From Gammaproteobacteria bacterium (GTDB lineage Bacteria > Pseudomonadota > Gammaproteobacteria > UBA4575), in the NCBI GenBank assembly GCA_033344735.1, contig JAWPMW010000001.1, positions 1,432,171 to 1,496,170 of the forward strand: a stretch of 64,000 nucleotides of DNA, given 5' to 3'. The position numbers and the translations under genes were made by a program. The notes below the pieces were generated by a model. That model did not search any database. It had not been told where the DNA came from and saw only the letters and a list, made by a program, of their open reading frames with translations. This document shows, in pieces, positions 43,736 to 50,832 of the stretch; the stretch's first letter is position 1, and each line of letters begins with the position of its first letter.

Positions 43736-44305
43736 ATGAAGATACTCGCATTCGCAGCAACCAGTAGCACAAAGTCCATCAATAACCATCTGGTTCAATA
43801 CGCTGCCAGTCTGCTTGCCAAAAATGATCAAGATGCAAAAACCGAGATTCTCGACATCAATGATTATGAGTTGCCTTTATTCAGTGAAGACAGAGAAGAA
43901 CAACTCGGTCAGCCCGAATTGGCAAAGAAATTTCTAGACAAGATTGGAAACAGTGATGTCGTGATGATCTCTTTTGCCGAACACAATGGTTCATATTCCG
44001 TGGCTTATAAAAATATCTTTGACTGGGCATCTCGCATCAATCCAAAAGTATTTCAAAACAAGCCAATGGTTTTACTCGCAACTTCACCTGGCCGAGGTGG
44101 CGGCAACAATGTTTTAACCGCTGCAACAACATCCGCCTCACACTTTGATGGTGTGGTAAAAGCCAGCCTTGCCGTACCCAGTTTCTATGACAATTTTGAT
44201 ATGGAACAGGGTCGAATCACGAATAATGAAATTAATAGTCAACTACTTACTGCTGTGAATAGTTTGTTTGAGGCCTCTCATTCAGCAACCAAGCAAGTTG
44301 CTTAA
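43736..44305 (+). CDS. NADPH-dependent FMN reductase family protein
   Basis: The 189-residue flavodoxin-fold protein starts with KILAFAATSSTKSINNHL, the phosphate-binding loop of the FMN_red family, and has ISFAEHNGSYSVAYKNIFDW, in which the E-x-N-G-S/Y-x-K motif binds FMN. It likely reduces quinones or flavins with NAD(P)H as a detoxification enzyme. It is the first gene of the LysR-divergent set, six bases before a pirin frame, and starts at ATG with a GGAGACAGCAAC ribosome site. Confidence 0.9.
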   Translation: MKILAFAATSSTKSINNHLVQYAASLLAKNDQDAKTEILDINDYELPLFSEDREEQLGQPELAKKFLDKIGNSDVVMISFAEHNGSYSVAYKNIFDWASRINPKVFQNKPMVLLATSPGRGGGNNVLTAATTSASHFDGVVKASLAVPSFYDNFDMEQGRITNNEINSQLLTAVNSLFEASHSATKQVA

Positions 44306-44323
44306 AAATTTTTGGAGAATGTT

Positions 44324-45001
44324 ATGGAAATTTTAAAAAGAGACAGTTTGCACGAAGGAGGATTCGCAGGGTTAAAAGAGCATCGTCTGATCAAGGACCC
44401 AGGAATTTTTGGCACACAGGGAAACGAAGACGGTAGCTGGCCAGGCTTGGAAAGTTTTGTTTATCTTGCTGATGCTCGTTTCATGCCACATGGTGAAACG
44501 CATATGCACAGCCATCATGAAATAGATGTCATCTCTTTAATGGTTGACGGAAATATTAAGCATGAAGGTTCTTTGGAGCACGGAAAAGACTTGTCTCGTA
44601 ACGATGTGCAAGTGCAACGCGCAGGCGGAGAAGGTTTCTCACATAATGAAATTAATCCAGATAATAGTTGGAATCGGCTAATACAACTGTGGGCATTGCC
44701 TGAAGTTGCTGGCCAACCTGCTGGCTATAAAGTTTATCAACCAGCTGCTGGAGAACTTACGCGCATCTACGGTGGTGAAAAAAATAGTGGCAGTGATTTT
44801 GCATCAAAGACAAAAATTGATGTTGGCTTGCTGAGTAACGGCCAACAAATAAAAGTGGATGGTGCATTTGTATTGTACATCACACGAGGAAAAGGAACGG
44901 CAAATAATGAACAAGTACAAGATGGTGATTTAATTCGAGGTAGCTCGCTAACGTTTAAAGCAAGTGAAGATGTGCAGTTAATCGTTATTAACGCAGGATA
45001 A
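44324..45001 (+). CDS. Pirin family protein (bicupin)
   Basis: The 225-residue pirin starts at ATG with a GGAGAATGTT ribosome site. The N-terminal cupin carries the metal ligands in MPHGETHMHSHHEIDVISLM plus a glutamate in GEGFSHNE, and the C-terminal cupin is degenerate, as usual in pirins (HGKDLSRNDVQVQRAGG and FVLYITRGKG). Bacterial pirins act as quercetin dioxygenases or redox sensors; the exact activity is unknown here. An upstream TTG would add four residues, but the ribosome site supports the ATG. Confidence 0.9.
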   Translation: MEILKRDSLHEGGFAGLKEHRLIKDPGIFGTQGNEDGSWPGLESFVYLADARFMPHGETHMHSHHEIDVISLMVDGNIKHEGSLEHGKDLSRNDVQVQRAGGEGFSHNEINPDNSWNRLIQLWALPEVAGQPAGYKVYQPAAGELTRIYGGEKNSGSDFASKTKIDVGLLSNGQQIKVDGAFVLYITRGKGTANNEQVQDGDLIRGSSLTFKASEDVQLIVINAG

Positions 45002-45007
45002 AATATA

Positions 45008-45217
45008 ATGAGACCAACTAACCAACATGCAATGGCAATTTTTACGTTCATAATATTATTACCATTGGTTTATTACATTCCGCCATGGATAACTCACAAT
45101 TTCACAGATAACCATTTTTTCGTGACTGTAATTTCACTCACGATCATCGTGCCGATCATTTCTTATGTTGCGATGCCGCTTTTTAAAATATCATTAATAA
45201 TATTGCAAGAAAAATAA
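45008..45217 (+). CDS. Small membrane protein, 69 aa
   Basis: The protein has two predicted transmembrane helices (about 9-26 and 38-62) joined by a short loop (PPWITHNFTDNHFF). No family is recognised. It follows the pirin gene by six bases and precedes the reductase gene, so it belongs to the same LysR-linked transcript. The related set elsewhere includes antibiotic-biosynthesis-monooxygenase-type membrane partners, but nothing here shows it. Confidence 0.55.
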   Translation: MRPTNQHAMAIFTFIILLPLVYYIPPWITHNFTDNHFFVTVISLTIIVPIISYVAMPLFKISLIILQEK

Positions 45218-45260
45218 TTTATAAACTTAAATTTATAACGTTTATCTTTAGGAGAACTAT

Positions 45261-45770
45261 ATGAAAACAACTCTTTTTCTATCCGTTTCAATTGATGGAA
45301 TGATTGCTGACAAGCAAGGTATTCCAATGTTTCCTCAAGGTGCTTGGGAAGATTGGTGTTCACTGGTCAATGACACAGGTAATGTGATTGCGGGTCGCAG
45401 TTCTTTTGAGCAGGTAAATAACCCGGAAATGGGTGCAGCGTTACATCCGCAATATAAAATTGTACTTTCCTCTAAAGATCTAGATTTGTCAGGTACTGAT
45501 TGGCAGCAAGCTAAATCTCCAATAGAAGCCTTAAAAATTCTGGAAGAAGCAAAAGTTGATGAAGCAATTATTGGAGGAGGCCGTGCAGTCGCACATGCGT
45601 TTATGCGTGAAGGTTTGGTTGATGAAATCGTGATAGATTTACATCCGGTTGCGTTTGGTGAGGGTGTACCTATGTTTGGCGATGCAATCGATGCCCCTAA
45701 GTTAAAACTTATAGAGTCTAAATCCATTAGTGAAAATGCACTTCGGCTGCGTTACGAGATTATTGGCTAG
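45261..45770 (+). CDS. Dihydrofolate reductase-like (RibD-C) oxidoreductase
   Basis: The 169-residue protein has the dihydrofolate-reductase fold of the RibD C-terminal family: the start LFLSVSIDGMIADKQG, NADP-binding AGRSSFEQVN, and the GGGRAVAHAFMREGLVDEI segment. This group reduces pyrimidine or other heterocyclic substrates with NADPH and often occurs in LysR-linked clusters with pirin and FMN reductases. An AGGAGAA ribosome site precedes the ATG. It is the last gene of the set, 43 bp after the small membrane gene. Confidence 0.87.
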   Translation: MKTTLFLSVSIDGMIADKQGIPMFPQGAWEDWCSLVNDTGNVIAGRSSFEQVNNPEMGAALHPQYKIVLSSKDLDLSGTDWQQAKSPIEALKILEEAKVDEAIIGGGRAVAHAFMREGLVDEIVIDLHPVAFGEGVPMFGDAIDAPKLKLIESKSISENALRLRYEIIG

Positions 45771-45790
45771 GCGCTTACCAATTAACATCA

Positions 45791-45814
45791 ACTAACGGCC
45801 CAAAAGCGGACATT
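45791..45814 (+). repeat. Palindromic repeat copy 12 (partial)
   Basis: ACTAACGGCCCAAAAGC then GGACATT. Only the right arm is intact. It is 20 bp after the stop of the reductase gene. Confidence 0.55.
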
Positions 45815-45833
45815 ATATTTTTCTGATTAAATT

Positions 45834-46334
45834 ATGACGACACCAATAATCATCCTGATTTTACTAACATCACCACTTTTTATAGCTTTCATAATTACGA
45901 AACTTACTAAGACTAGATTAAATATTAAAAAATATGCGTGTTGGGGATTAGGTATAGCATTTGTATTTTTCTCGGTAGGTCATTTTGTAAAAACAGATGG
46001 GATGATTGAAATGCTACCACCCTTATTGCCTTATAGGCTTTTCATAATTTATTTAACCGGGGTTATAGAAGTTTTTATTGGTATCGCTCTATTTATACCA
46101 AAGTTTCAGATCAATGCAGCTAAAATGGCAATTGTTGTATTCGTAGTATTCTTTTCAGCTAATATCTATGCTGCTCTAAATGCTACAGGCCTCGGTGGAC
46201 ACCTATGGGGGCCTATTTATTTACTAATCCGTTTGCCTTTGCAACTTATCTTAATCGCATGGGCTTATTTTTTATGCATAAAAAGCCATATCAAATTAAG
46301 CCAGCAGAACGACACAAGCGAGTCCTCTACTTAA
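45834..46334 (+). CDS. DoxX-like membrane protein
   Basis: The 166-residue protein has four or five predicted transmembrane helices and is DoxX-like: helix 1 to 2 loops carry WGLGIAFVFFSVGHFVKTDGM and LTGVIEVFIGIALFIP is the conserved central helix. DoxX proteins are membrane subunits or accessory proteins in quinone-linked oxidations and in HvfD-type roles, but no partner enzyme is adjacent. The frame begins directly after repeat copy 12, with no strong ribosome site. Confidence 0.75.
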   Translation: MTTPIIILILLTSPLFIAFIITKLTKTRLNIKKYACWGLGIAFVFFSVGHFVKTDGMIEMLPPLLPYRLFIIYLTGVIEVFIGIALFIPKFQINAAKMAIVVFVVFFSANIYAALNATGLGGHLWGPIYLLIRLPLQLILIAWAYFLCIKSHIKLSQQNDTSESST

Positions 46335-46362
46335 GGCGTTATACATAAAAAAGAGACCGAAG

Positions 46363-46857
46363 ATGAAAACAGGGGAGTTAATATTTTTTTGCGGAAAAAT
46401 GGGTGCAGGAAAATCCACAGAATCGATGGTGATTGCTCAAGTAAAAAATGCTGTATTACTTTCAGAGGATGAATGGCTGGAGTCACTGTACCCCAATAAA
46501 GTACGATCATTGGACGACTATATTAATTACTCAAGTTTAATTAAGCCTCAAATTAAAAAGCTAGTTCAATCTATATTGAAAACCGGAACAGATGTGGTCA
46601 TGGACTTCCCTGCAAATACAATCACACAAAGAGAATGGTTCAAGGGCATTTTCTCTGAAATAGATGCAGCTCATACAATAGTATATATAGATGTACCAAA
46701 TACAGTCTGCTTAGAACGAATTACCAAGAGAAGGGCAGAACAGCCTGAAAGGGCAGCTACTGATACAGTTGAAATCTTTGAAGCTGTAACAAAGTACTTC
46801 GTTGCCCCTGAGGAACATGAAGGTTTTAACATAAGAAGTGTTACGCAAAATGTATAA
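46363..46857 (+). CDS. P-loop kinase-like protein
   Basis: The 164-residue protein has the P-loop GKMGAGKSTESM at residues 11-22, a Walker B-like VVMDFPANT and a lid region with KRRAEQPERAATD, in keeping with the AAA/zeta-type small kinases that phosphorylate nucleotides or sugars. The size is that of adenylylsulfate-kinase-like or toxin-related kinases, but no antitoxin is adjacent. Its ribosome site (GAGACCGAAG) precedes the ATG. Repeat copies lie on both sides. Confidence 0.72.
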   Translation: MKTGELIFFCGKMGAGKSTESMVIAQVKNAVLLSEDEWLESLYPNKVRSLDDYINYSSLIKPQIKKLVQSILKTGTDVVMDFPANTITQREWFKGIFSEIDAAHTIVYIDVPNTVCLERITKRRAEQPERAATDTVEIFEAVTKYFVAPEEHEGFNIRSVTQNV

Positions 46858-46928
46858 AAAGGCCATGAAAATCACGCACTATGTGAGCTGGACTCGAAAT
46901 AAGCTGCTAGCCTTTTATGGCAGCGTTA

Positions 46929-46956
46929 AATGACCGCTTTTGCGCCGAAAGAAAAT
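46929..46956 (+). repeat. Palindromic repeat copy 13 (3' of gene ending 46857)
   Basis: AATGACCGCTTTTGCGCCG is followed by AAAGAAAAT; the right arm is degenerate. A GTTAAAT core-like sequence lies directly before it. Confidence 0.7.
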
Positions 46957-46978
46957 ATGAATTTATAATTTATCTTTT

Positions 46979-47008
46979 AATGAGTTGATCAGACCTTTAG
47001 CGCACATT
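46979..47008 (+). repeat. Palindromic repeat copy 14 (degenerate)
   Basis: AATGAGTTGATCAGACC then TTTAGCGCACATT, a diverged copy 22 bp after copy 13. Confidence 0.4.
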
Positions 47009-47042
47009 CAAAATCAGCTGACTTTGTATATACAAAGTTATT

Positions 47043-47360
47043 TTATTTGCAATATAAATTACGAAGAGTATGGATTATTTCTGATAAGTTTTTGTCGGAA
47101 AGCTTATAGTAAATTGTTTGCGATTTTCTGCGAGTAGATACCAAGTTGTTCTTCCGTAATATTGCAAGGTGTTGAGACAGTGCAGATTGACTCAGGCTAA
47201 TTTGCTCATTTATCTCACCAACAGGCATCTCTTTTTTTTCTAATAAACATAAAATCATTAACCTAGACTCATGTGCAATGAGTCTAAGCAGTTGAGCTAG
47301 CTCTTCTCGCTGCTCAAACATCTCCTCATAAAGATTTTCCTTATTTTTTTGTGTATCCAT
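47043..47360 (-). CDS. ArsR-family regulator of SqrR/BigR type
   Basis: The 105-residue winged-helix protein carries Cys38 in MILCLLEKK and Cys104 as the penultimate residue in NLYCK. This two-cysteine pair is the hallmark of SqrR/BigR/YgaV, which sense sulfide as persulfide and release DNA after a tetrasulfide link forms. The recognition helix is LSQSALSQHLAILRKNNLV. There is no CVC motif of arsenic or metal-sensing ArsR proteins. It is divergent from the FadL-type porin gene and probably controls it and itself. A sulfide-responsive role fits an apr-carrying sulfur oxidiser. Confidence 0.85.
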   Translation of the reverse strand: MDTQKNKENLYEEMFEQREELAQLLRLIAHESRLMILCLLEKKEMPVGEINEQISLSQSALSQHLAILRKNNLVSTRRKSQTIYYKLSDKNLSEIIHTLRNLYCK

Positions 47361-47403
47361 AATTAAATTATAAAATTCTAAATTAATAATATATTAGACA
47401 CAG

Positions 47404-47427
47404 CTAATTTAGATTGTACTAATTTAG
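47404..47427. promoter_or_regulatory. Direct repeat upstream of the sulfide-sensor gene
   Basis: CTAATTTAG occurs twice, at 47404-47412 and 47419-47427, 15 bases apart and in phase with about one and a half helical turns. It is a candidate operator of the divergent promoter. Confidence 0.35.
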
Positions 47428-47470
47428 TGCATTCTGATATAACTCCAAATGAAATATATTCCTAATTGAA

Positions 47471-47490
47471 TATGGGAACACAATCCCATA
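47471..47490. promoter_or_regulatory. Inverted repeat upstream of the FadL-type gene
   Basis: TATGGG and CCCATA are separated by eight bases and overlap the leader just before the AAGGAG ribosome site. It is a possible operator that would block both promoter and translation. Confidence 0.35.
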
Positions 47491-47503
47491 AGGAGAAGCT
47501 GCC

Positions 47504-48835
47504 TTGAAACACACTACCCACTGTATTGCATTGCTTGCATTTTGTCTTTTCTTTTTAACTCCATCTTTTGCCACTAATGGCTATTTTTCACACGGAACGG
47601 GTATTAAGAACAAAGCAATGGCAGGTGCAGGAGTAGCGTTGCCACAAGATGCCCTGGCCGGCGCAACAAATCCCGCAGGCATGGCATTTGTAGGGAATCG
47701 TTTTGATGTCGGAGCTACAATATTTGTTCCAGATCGCGATTATTCATCCTCGAGTAGTATTGCTAATGGAGGAGGTGGAGCATTTACTGTTGGGCCTAAT
47801 TCTGAAACTAGTGGTGATAATTGGTTTCTAATTCCTAGTTTTGGTATTAACAAAGAAATTTCGGATCGCACCGCTATTGGTTTGTCGCTTTATGGGAATG
47901 GTGGTTTGAATACTACCTATGATGGAGGTACAGCGGCATTTGCAGCTATGCCAAATGTTCCAGGAACGTTTGGAGCCGGTACAGCAGGCGTTGATTTATT
48001 TCAAATCTTCTTGAATTTATCCATTGCGCATAAATTTAGTGAAAATGTGTCTGTAGGAATCAGCCCGCTTTTTGTTGTGCAAGGATTCAGAGCCAATGGT
48101 CTGGAAAATTTTGGTGGCTTTACAAAAACATTCGTCGAAAGTGGTACTCCTGCAGATAATTTAACAAGCAATGGTCAAGACTATTCATTTGGTGGTGGAG
48201 TTCAAGTCGGTGCATTAATAAAAAATATTGCTGACGTAGTAGATTTTGGAATTTCATACCGCACTAAGATATACATGGATGAATTCGATGAATATTCAGA
48301 TTTGTTTGCTGAAGATGGAGACTTTGATGTCCCGCCAACATTTTGGGCTGGCTTTGCTTATCACCCTACCAGTAACCTCACCCTATTATTTGATTTTCAA
48401 CGCATCTGGTATGAGGACGTAGACGCAGTCAGTAATGATATTCAAAATTTATTTTCATGCAGTCCAACGAATGTTGAAAACTGTCTAGGTGGAGATAATG
48501 GAGGTGGCTTTGGCTGGAGGGATATTAATATCTTGAAATTTGGTTTGCAGTGGGAGCAGTCAAAGCAAAATATATTCAGACTAGGTTACAGTCATTCTGA
48601 TCAGCCTATTGCCAGCGATCAAGTGTTATTTAATATTCTTGCTCCTGGCGTAATAGAAGATCATATATCTGCAGGATATACACGCGTACTTGATGATAAA
48701 AGTGAGATCAGCTTTTTACTTATGCATGCACTTAAAGAATCAGTAGAAGGTGCTAATGCGTTTGATCCTACTCAGACGATTGAACTAGAAATGCAACAAT
48801 TTGAAATGGGTGTTAGTTGGTCTAGAAAATTCTAA
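47504..48835 (+). CDS. FadL/OmpP1/TodX-type outer-membrane transporter
   Basis: The 443-residue protein begins at TTG with a perfect AAGGAG nine bases upstream. It has a signal peptide (about 1-24) and the FadL hallmark N-terminus ATNGYFSHGTGIKNKAMAGAGVALPQDALAGATNPAGMAFV, followed by a 14-strand barrel ending in WSRKF. FadL-family porins carry long-chain fatty acids or aromatic hydrocarbons across the outer membrane. Divergence from the SqrR/BigR-like gene suggests sulfide-responsive expression. The cargo is not predictable. Confidence 0.92.
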   Translation: MKHTTHCIALLAFCLFFLTPSFATNGYFSHGTGIKNKAMAGAGVALPQDALAGATNPAGMAFVGNRFDVGATIFVPDRDYSSSSSIANGGGGAFTVGPNSETSGDNWFLIPSFGINKEISDRTAIGLSLYGNGGLNTTYDGGTAAFAAMPNVPGTFGAGTAGVDLFQIFLNLSIAHKFSENVSVGISPLFVVQGFRANGLENFGGFTKTFVESGTPADNLTSNGQDYSFGGGVQVGALIKNIADVVDFGISYRTKIYMDEFDEYSDLFAEDGDFDVPPTFWAGFAYHPTSNLTLLFDFQRIWYEDVDAVSNDIQNLFSCSPTNVENCLGGDNGGGFGWRDINILKFGLQWEQSKQNIFRLGYSHSDQPIASDQVLFNILAPGVIEDHISAGYTRVLDDKSEISFLLMHALKESVEGANAFDPTQTIELEMQQFEMGVSWSRKF

Positions 48836-48938
48836 GTATGGAAAAGTATTTTGTAGATTATTATTGCTCATTTTTTGGCGGATATAACAATGAGTTATGA
48901 ACAATTTTTTTCAATAATTATAGTTTGCTAAATGTATT

Positions 48939-49172
48939 TCACAAGCCAACCAACTCTGCGTGAACATTTTGCTTGGTGACCACATCAAGTAACTGCTTAG
49001 ATGTAACTTCATCAGGATCATACTCGATCATCATTAAATGAGGTTTCTCATCATGATATGCCGCTGCATCTACACCATCATGCTCTAAAAGCAAATCACG
49101 TAAAAATTCACGCTGCTCATGATTAGTTTCAGGATCTATGTGAATTAAAACATCAACCATTTTTGTTTCCAT
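48939..49172 (-). CDS. Small HMA-like protein, 77 aa
   Basis: The protein has the beta-alpha-beta pattern MVDVLIHID, EQREFLRDLLLEHDGVDAAAYHDE, LMMIEYDPDEVTSKQLLDVV and a closing strand, like a heavy-metal-associated domain. It lacks the CxxC that binds metal. An AGGTG ribosome site supports the first ATG. It is convergent with the FadL-type gene 104 bp away and has its own leader. Confidence 0.6.
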   Translation of the reverse strand: METKMVDVLIHIDPETNHEQREFLRDLLLEHDGVDAAAYHDEKPHLMMIEYDPDEVTSKQLLDVVTKQNVHAELVGL

Positions 49173-49494
49173 AATTTCACCTACTAAAAAACGACTTTTG
49201 TCCCAGTATATTCACAGCTAATCAAACGTATACTGATACAGATCAAATAAAATTCAATCAGAAGAAGGATTACTTTTTAGACCAAAGCAATCATGATTTT
49301 TCGTTTCGACTATGAAAGACTGGTTCCAACCCTAGCAGACATTAAGCCAGTTTTTAAAACAGACCCTGTATTTATATTAGCTAGAAAAAAATAAAACTAT
49401 TGCTTTAGATCAATAAATTAATTGATAGATGCAATATACTTAATTTAACCTGAGAATTTGATGTTTTCATACGCGCTGAGGAAAGTTTAAGCGA
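49173..49494. other. Intergenic stretch with one degenerate repeat copy
   Basis: About 320 bp between divergent genes. It holds the diverged repeat copy at 49311 and AT-rich sequence. No gene was seen. Confidence 0.55.
49311..49343. repeat. Palindromic repeat copy 15 (degenerate)
   Basis: AAAGACTGGTTCC then AACCCTAGCAGACATT, most similar to copy 10. Confidence 0.5.
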
Positions 49495-49860
49495 ATGTTT
49501 AAAGTAACTAAAAATGGTCTCAATCGAATTGATATAGAATTTAGTGGAAAACTCAATAGTGATGATATGAAAGTCGCACTTGATGATTTACTAAATAGTT
49601 CCAAAGATATCGAGAATGGAAGAATGTTATATCGCTTAAGTGACTTTAATATACCTACACTAGGTGCGCTTGGTGTTGAACTATCACGAATTCCTGAATT
49701 ATTCAGATTTGTGAAAAAATTTGATCGTATAGCTGTAATAGTCGATAAGGAATGGGTAAAAAAAGCTACTGAGCTAGAAGGTGCAATTATCCCGGGACTC
49801 AAGATAAAAGCATTTGATCTGGATGAGCAAACAGAAGCTGAGAAGTGGCTTGTTAGATAG
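49495..49860 (+). CDS. STAS/SpoIIAA-like domain protein
   Basis: The 121-residue protein has the SpoIIAA-like STAS pattern: RIDIEFSGKLNSDDMKVALDDLL, then LYRLSDFNIPTLGALGVEL and FDRIAVIVDKEWVKKATELEGAIIPGLKIKAFDLDE. Such proteins are small cytoplasmic modules of unknown binding partner, common in marine bacteria. There is no kinase or phosphatase gene next to it. It starts at ATG without a strong ribosome site. Confidence 0.75.
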   Translation: MFKVTKNGLNRIDIEFSGKLNSDDMKVALDDLLNSSKDIENGRMLYRLSDFNIPTLGALGVELSRIPELFRFVKKFDRIAVIVDKEWVKKATELEGAIIPGLKIKAFDLDEQTEAEKWLVR

Positions 49861-49990
49861 TGCTTCTATATTAGCGAGAGTATGCGAACAAACAGATTAA
49901 TCCCTGCTTCAATTCAATCTTAAGTAACTATGTAGTTATTTAAGCTATATTTCACCCATTATTAATCAAAATAACTTACATATTCAATCT

Positions 49991-50515
49991 ATGCGCAACA
50001 TTGTTTATAAAATACGAACCTATCATGCCACTCTTGCTTGCATTTCAACTTTAGCCTACATCACTGGTGAAGTAGGAATTATTCATAACTATTTGGGTTA
50101 CGCTGTCTCATTAATAATCATATTTCGAGCATTGTGGGCATTAAGCGGGCATAGACAACTAGGATTAATGCGTTTCTATCCTGATTTTGAAGGCCTTAAA
50201 TTGACAAATATGTTTACTCATCCTTCTATTACACGGTCATTATTACTAGGGATTGCCGTATCCATAATACTTACTGCCTCTACTGGGATACTGATGGACC
50301 AAGGTGAATCCTTAGGCTTAAGCACTGTATCAATTATTGATAATGCATATGCTAATGGTGATGATCATGACAATGAAATTTTAGAGGAAGTACATGAATT
50401 TTTTGCTAATTTGGCGATTATATTTGTAGCCGGACATATTGGATATTTAATATTATTTAAATTCCCATTGGCAAAATTTATGCTGTTCATGCCATGGAAA
50501 AAATTTCTCAAATAA
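49991..50515 (+). CDS. Cytochrome b561-type membrane protein
   Basis: The 174-residue protein has four transmembrane helices with histidine candidates for heme ligands in TYHATLA, EVGIIHNYLGY, EEVHEFFAN and VAGHIGYLI. That is the cytochrome b561/NiFe-hydrogenase type b subunit layout, usually a quinone-linked electron carrier. A segment of acidic residues and a DNAYANGDDHDNE loop lies before the third histidine. No dehydrogenase or cytochrome partner is next to it. A downstream repeat copy follows. Confidence 0.82.
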   Translation: MRNIVYKIRTYHATLACISTLAYITGEVGIIHNYLGYAVSLIIIFRALWALSGHRQLGLMRFYPDFEGLKLTNMFTHPSITRSLLLGIAVSIILTASTGILMDQGESLGLSTVSIIDNAYANGDDHDNEILEEVHEFFANLAIIFVAGHIGYLILFKFPLAKFMLFMPWKKFLK

Positions 50516-50552
50516 AACAACTTACTATATCCTTCGACTTTTTAATAATGTG

Positions 50553-50582
50553 AATGACCTCTTTTGCACCAATAACCGACAA
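50553..50582 (+). repeat. Palindromic repeat copy 16 (3' of gene ending 50515)
   Basis: AATGACCTCTTTTGCACC then AATAACCGACAA. It lies 37 bp after the cytochrome b561-type gene and is the 5' edge of unit B. Confidence 0.7.
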
Positions 50583-50619
50583 AACCTTATTTGGCTAACA
50601 TTAAATTTAGAGTTGATAT

Positions 50620-50799
50620 ATGAAATATATATTAGGAGCATTAATAATTAGCTTTGGCATTCTGTTTGTTGTAGTTGTTTTGTTAATATCGTTAAGTCTG
50701 CCCTTGACAGAAACCGTTATGAAATATTTGGGTTTAGCGTGGGGCTTACTTGCAATAGCTGCATATCCATTAGCAAAAAAGGTGATTCGTGATGAATGA
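50620..50799 (+). CDS. Two-helix membrane protein, 59 aa, copy B
   Basis: The 59-residue protein is identical to copy A except Ala for Ser at residue 7. Two transmembrane helices (about 3-28 and 36-52) and a charged C-terminus (AKKVIRDE). The stop TGA lies inside the following repeat copy. The function is unknown; the mechanism that copied the unit is discussed in the findings. Confidence 0.7.
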   Translation: MKYILGALIISFGILFVVVVLLISLSLPLTETVMKYLGLAWGLLAIAAYPLAKKVIRDE

Positions 50800-50818
50800 C
50801 TGCTATTGCGCTGGAATA
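50795..50818 (+). repeat. Palindromic repeat copy 17 (truncated, overlaps a stop codon)
   Basis: AATGACTGCTATTGCGCTGG. Only the left arm and centre are kept. It overlaps the stop of copy B and runs into the leader of the serine-hydrolase gene. Confidence 0.65.
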
Positions 50819-50832
50819 TGACTTGTATTGAT

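Larger units (their letters stand above)
50551..50811 (+). repeat. Duplicated unit, copy B (repeat + small gene + repeat)
   Basis: About 260 bp that align end to end with 37151-37411 on the other strand. Differences are 8 in 64 bases of the leader and 5' repeat and 4 in 180 coding bases. Confidence 0.9.

Noticed and set aside
46363-46857. A zeta-type toxin-antitoxin pair
   Set aside because: The P-loop kinase has no small antitoxin gene next to it, and its size and motifs also fit metabolic kinases.
46860-46931. A complete attC site after the kinase gene
   Set aside because: Only the right-hand GTTAAAT box is convincing; no matching R'' box or stem-forming L boxes were found. Kept as a finding only, not as a feature.
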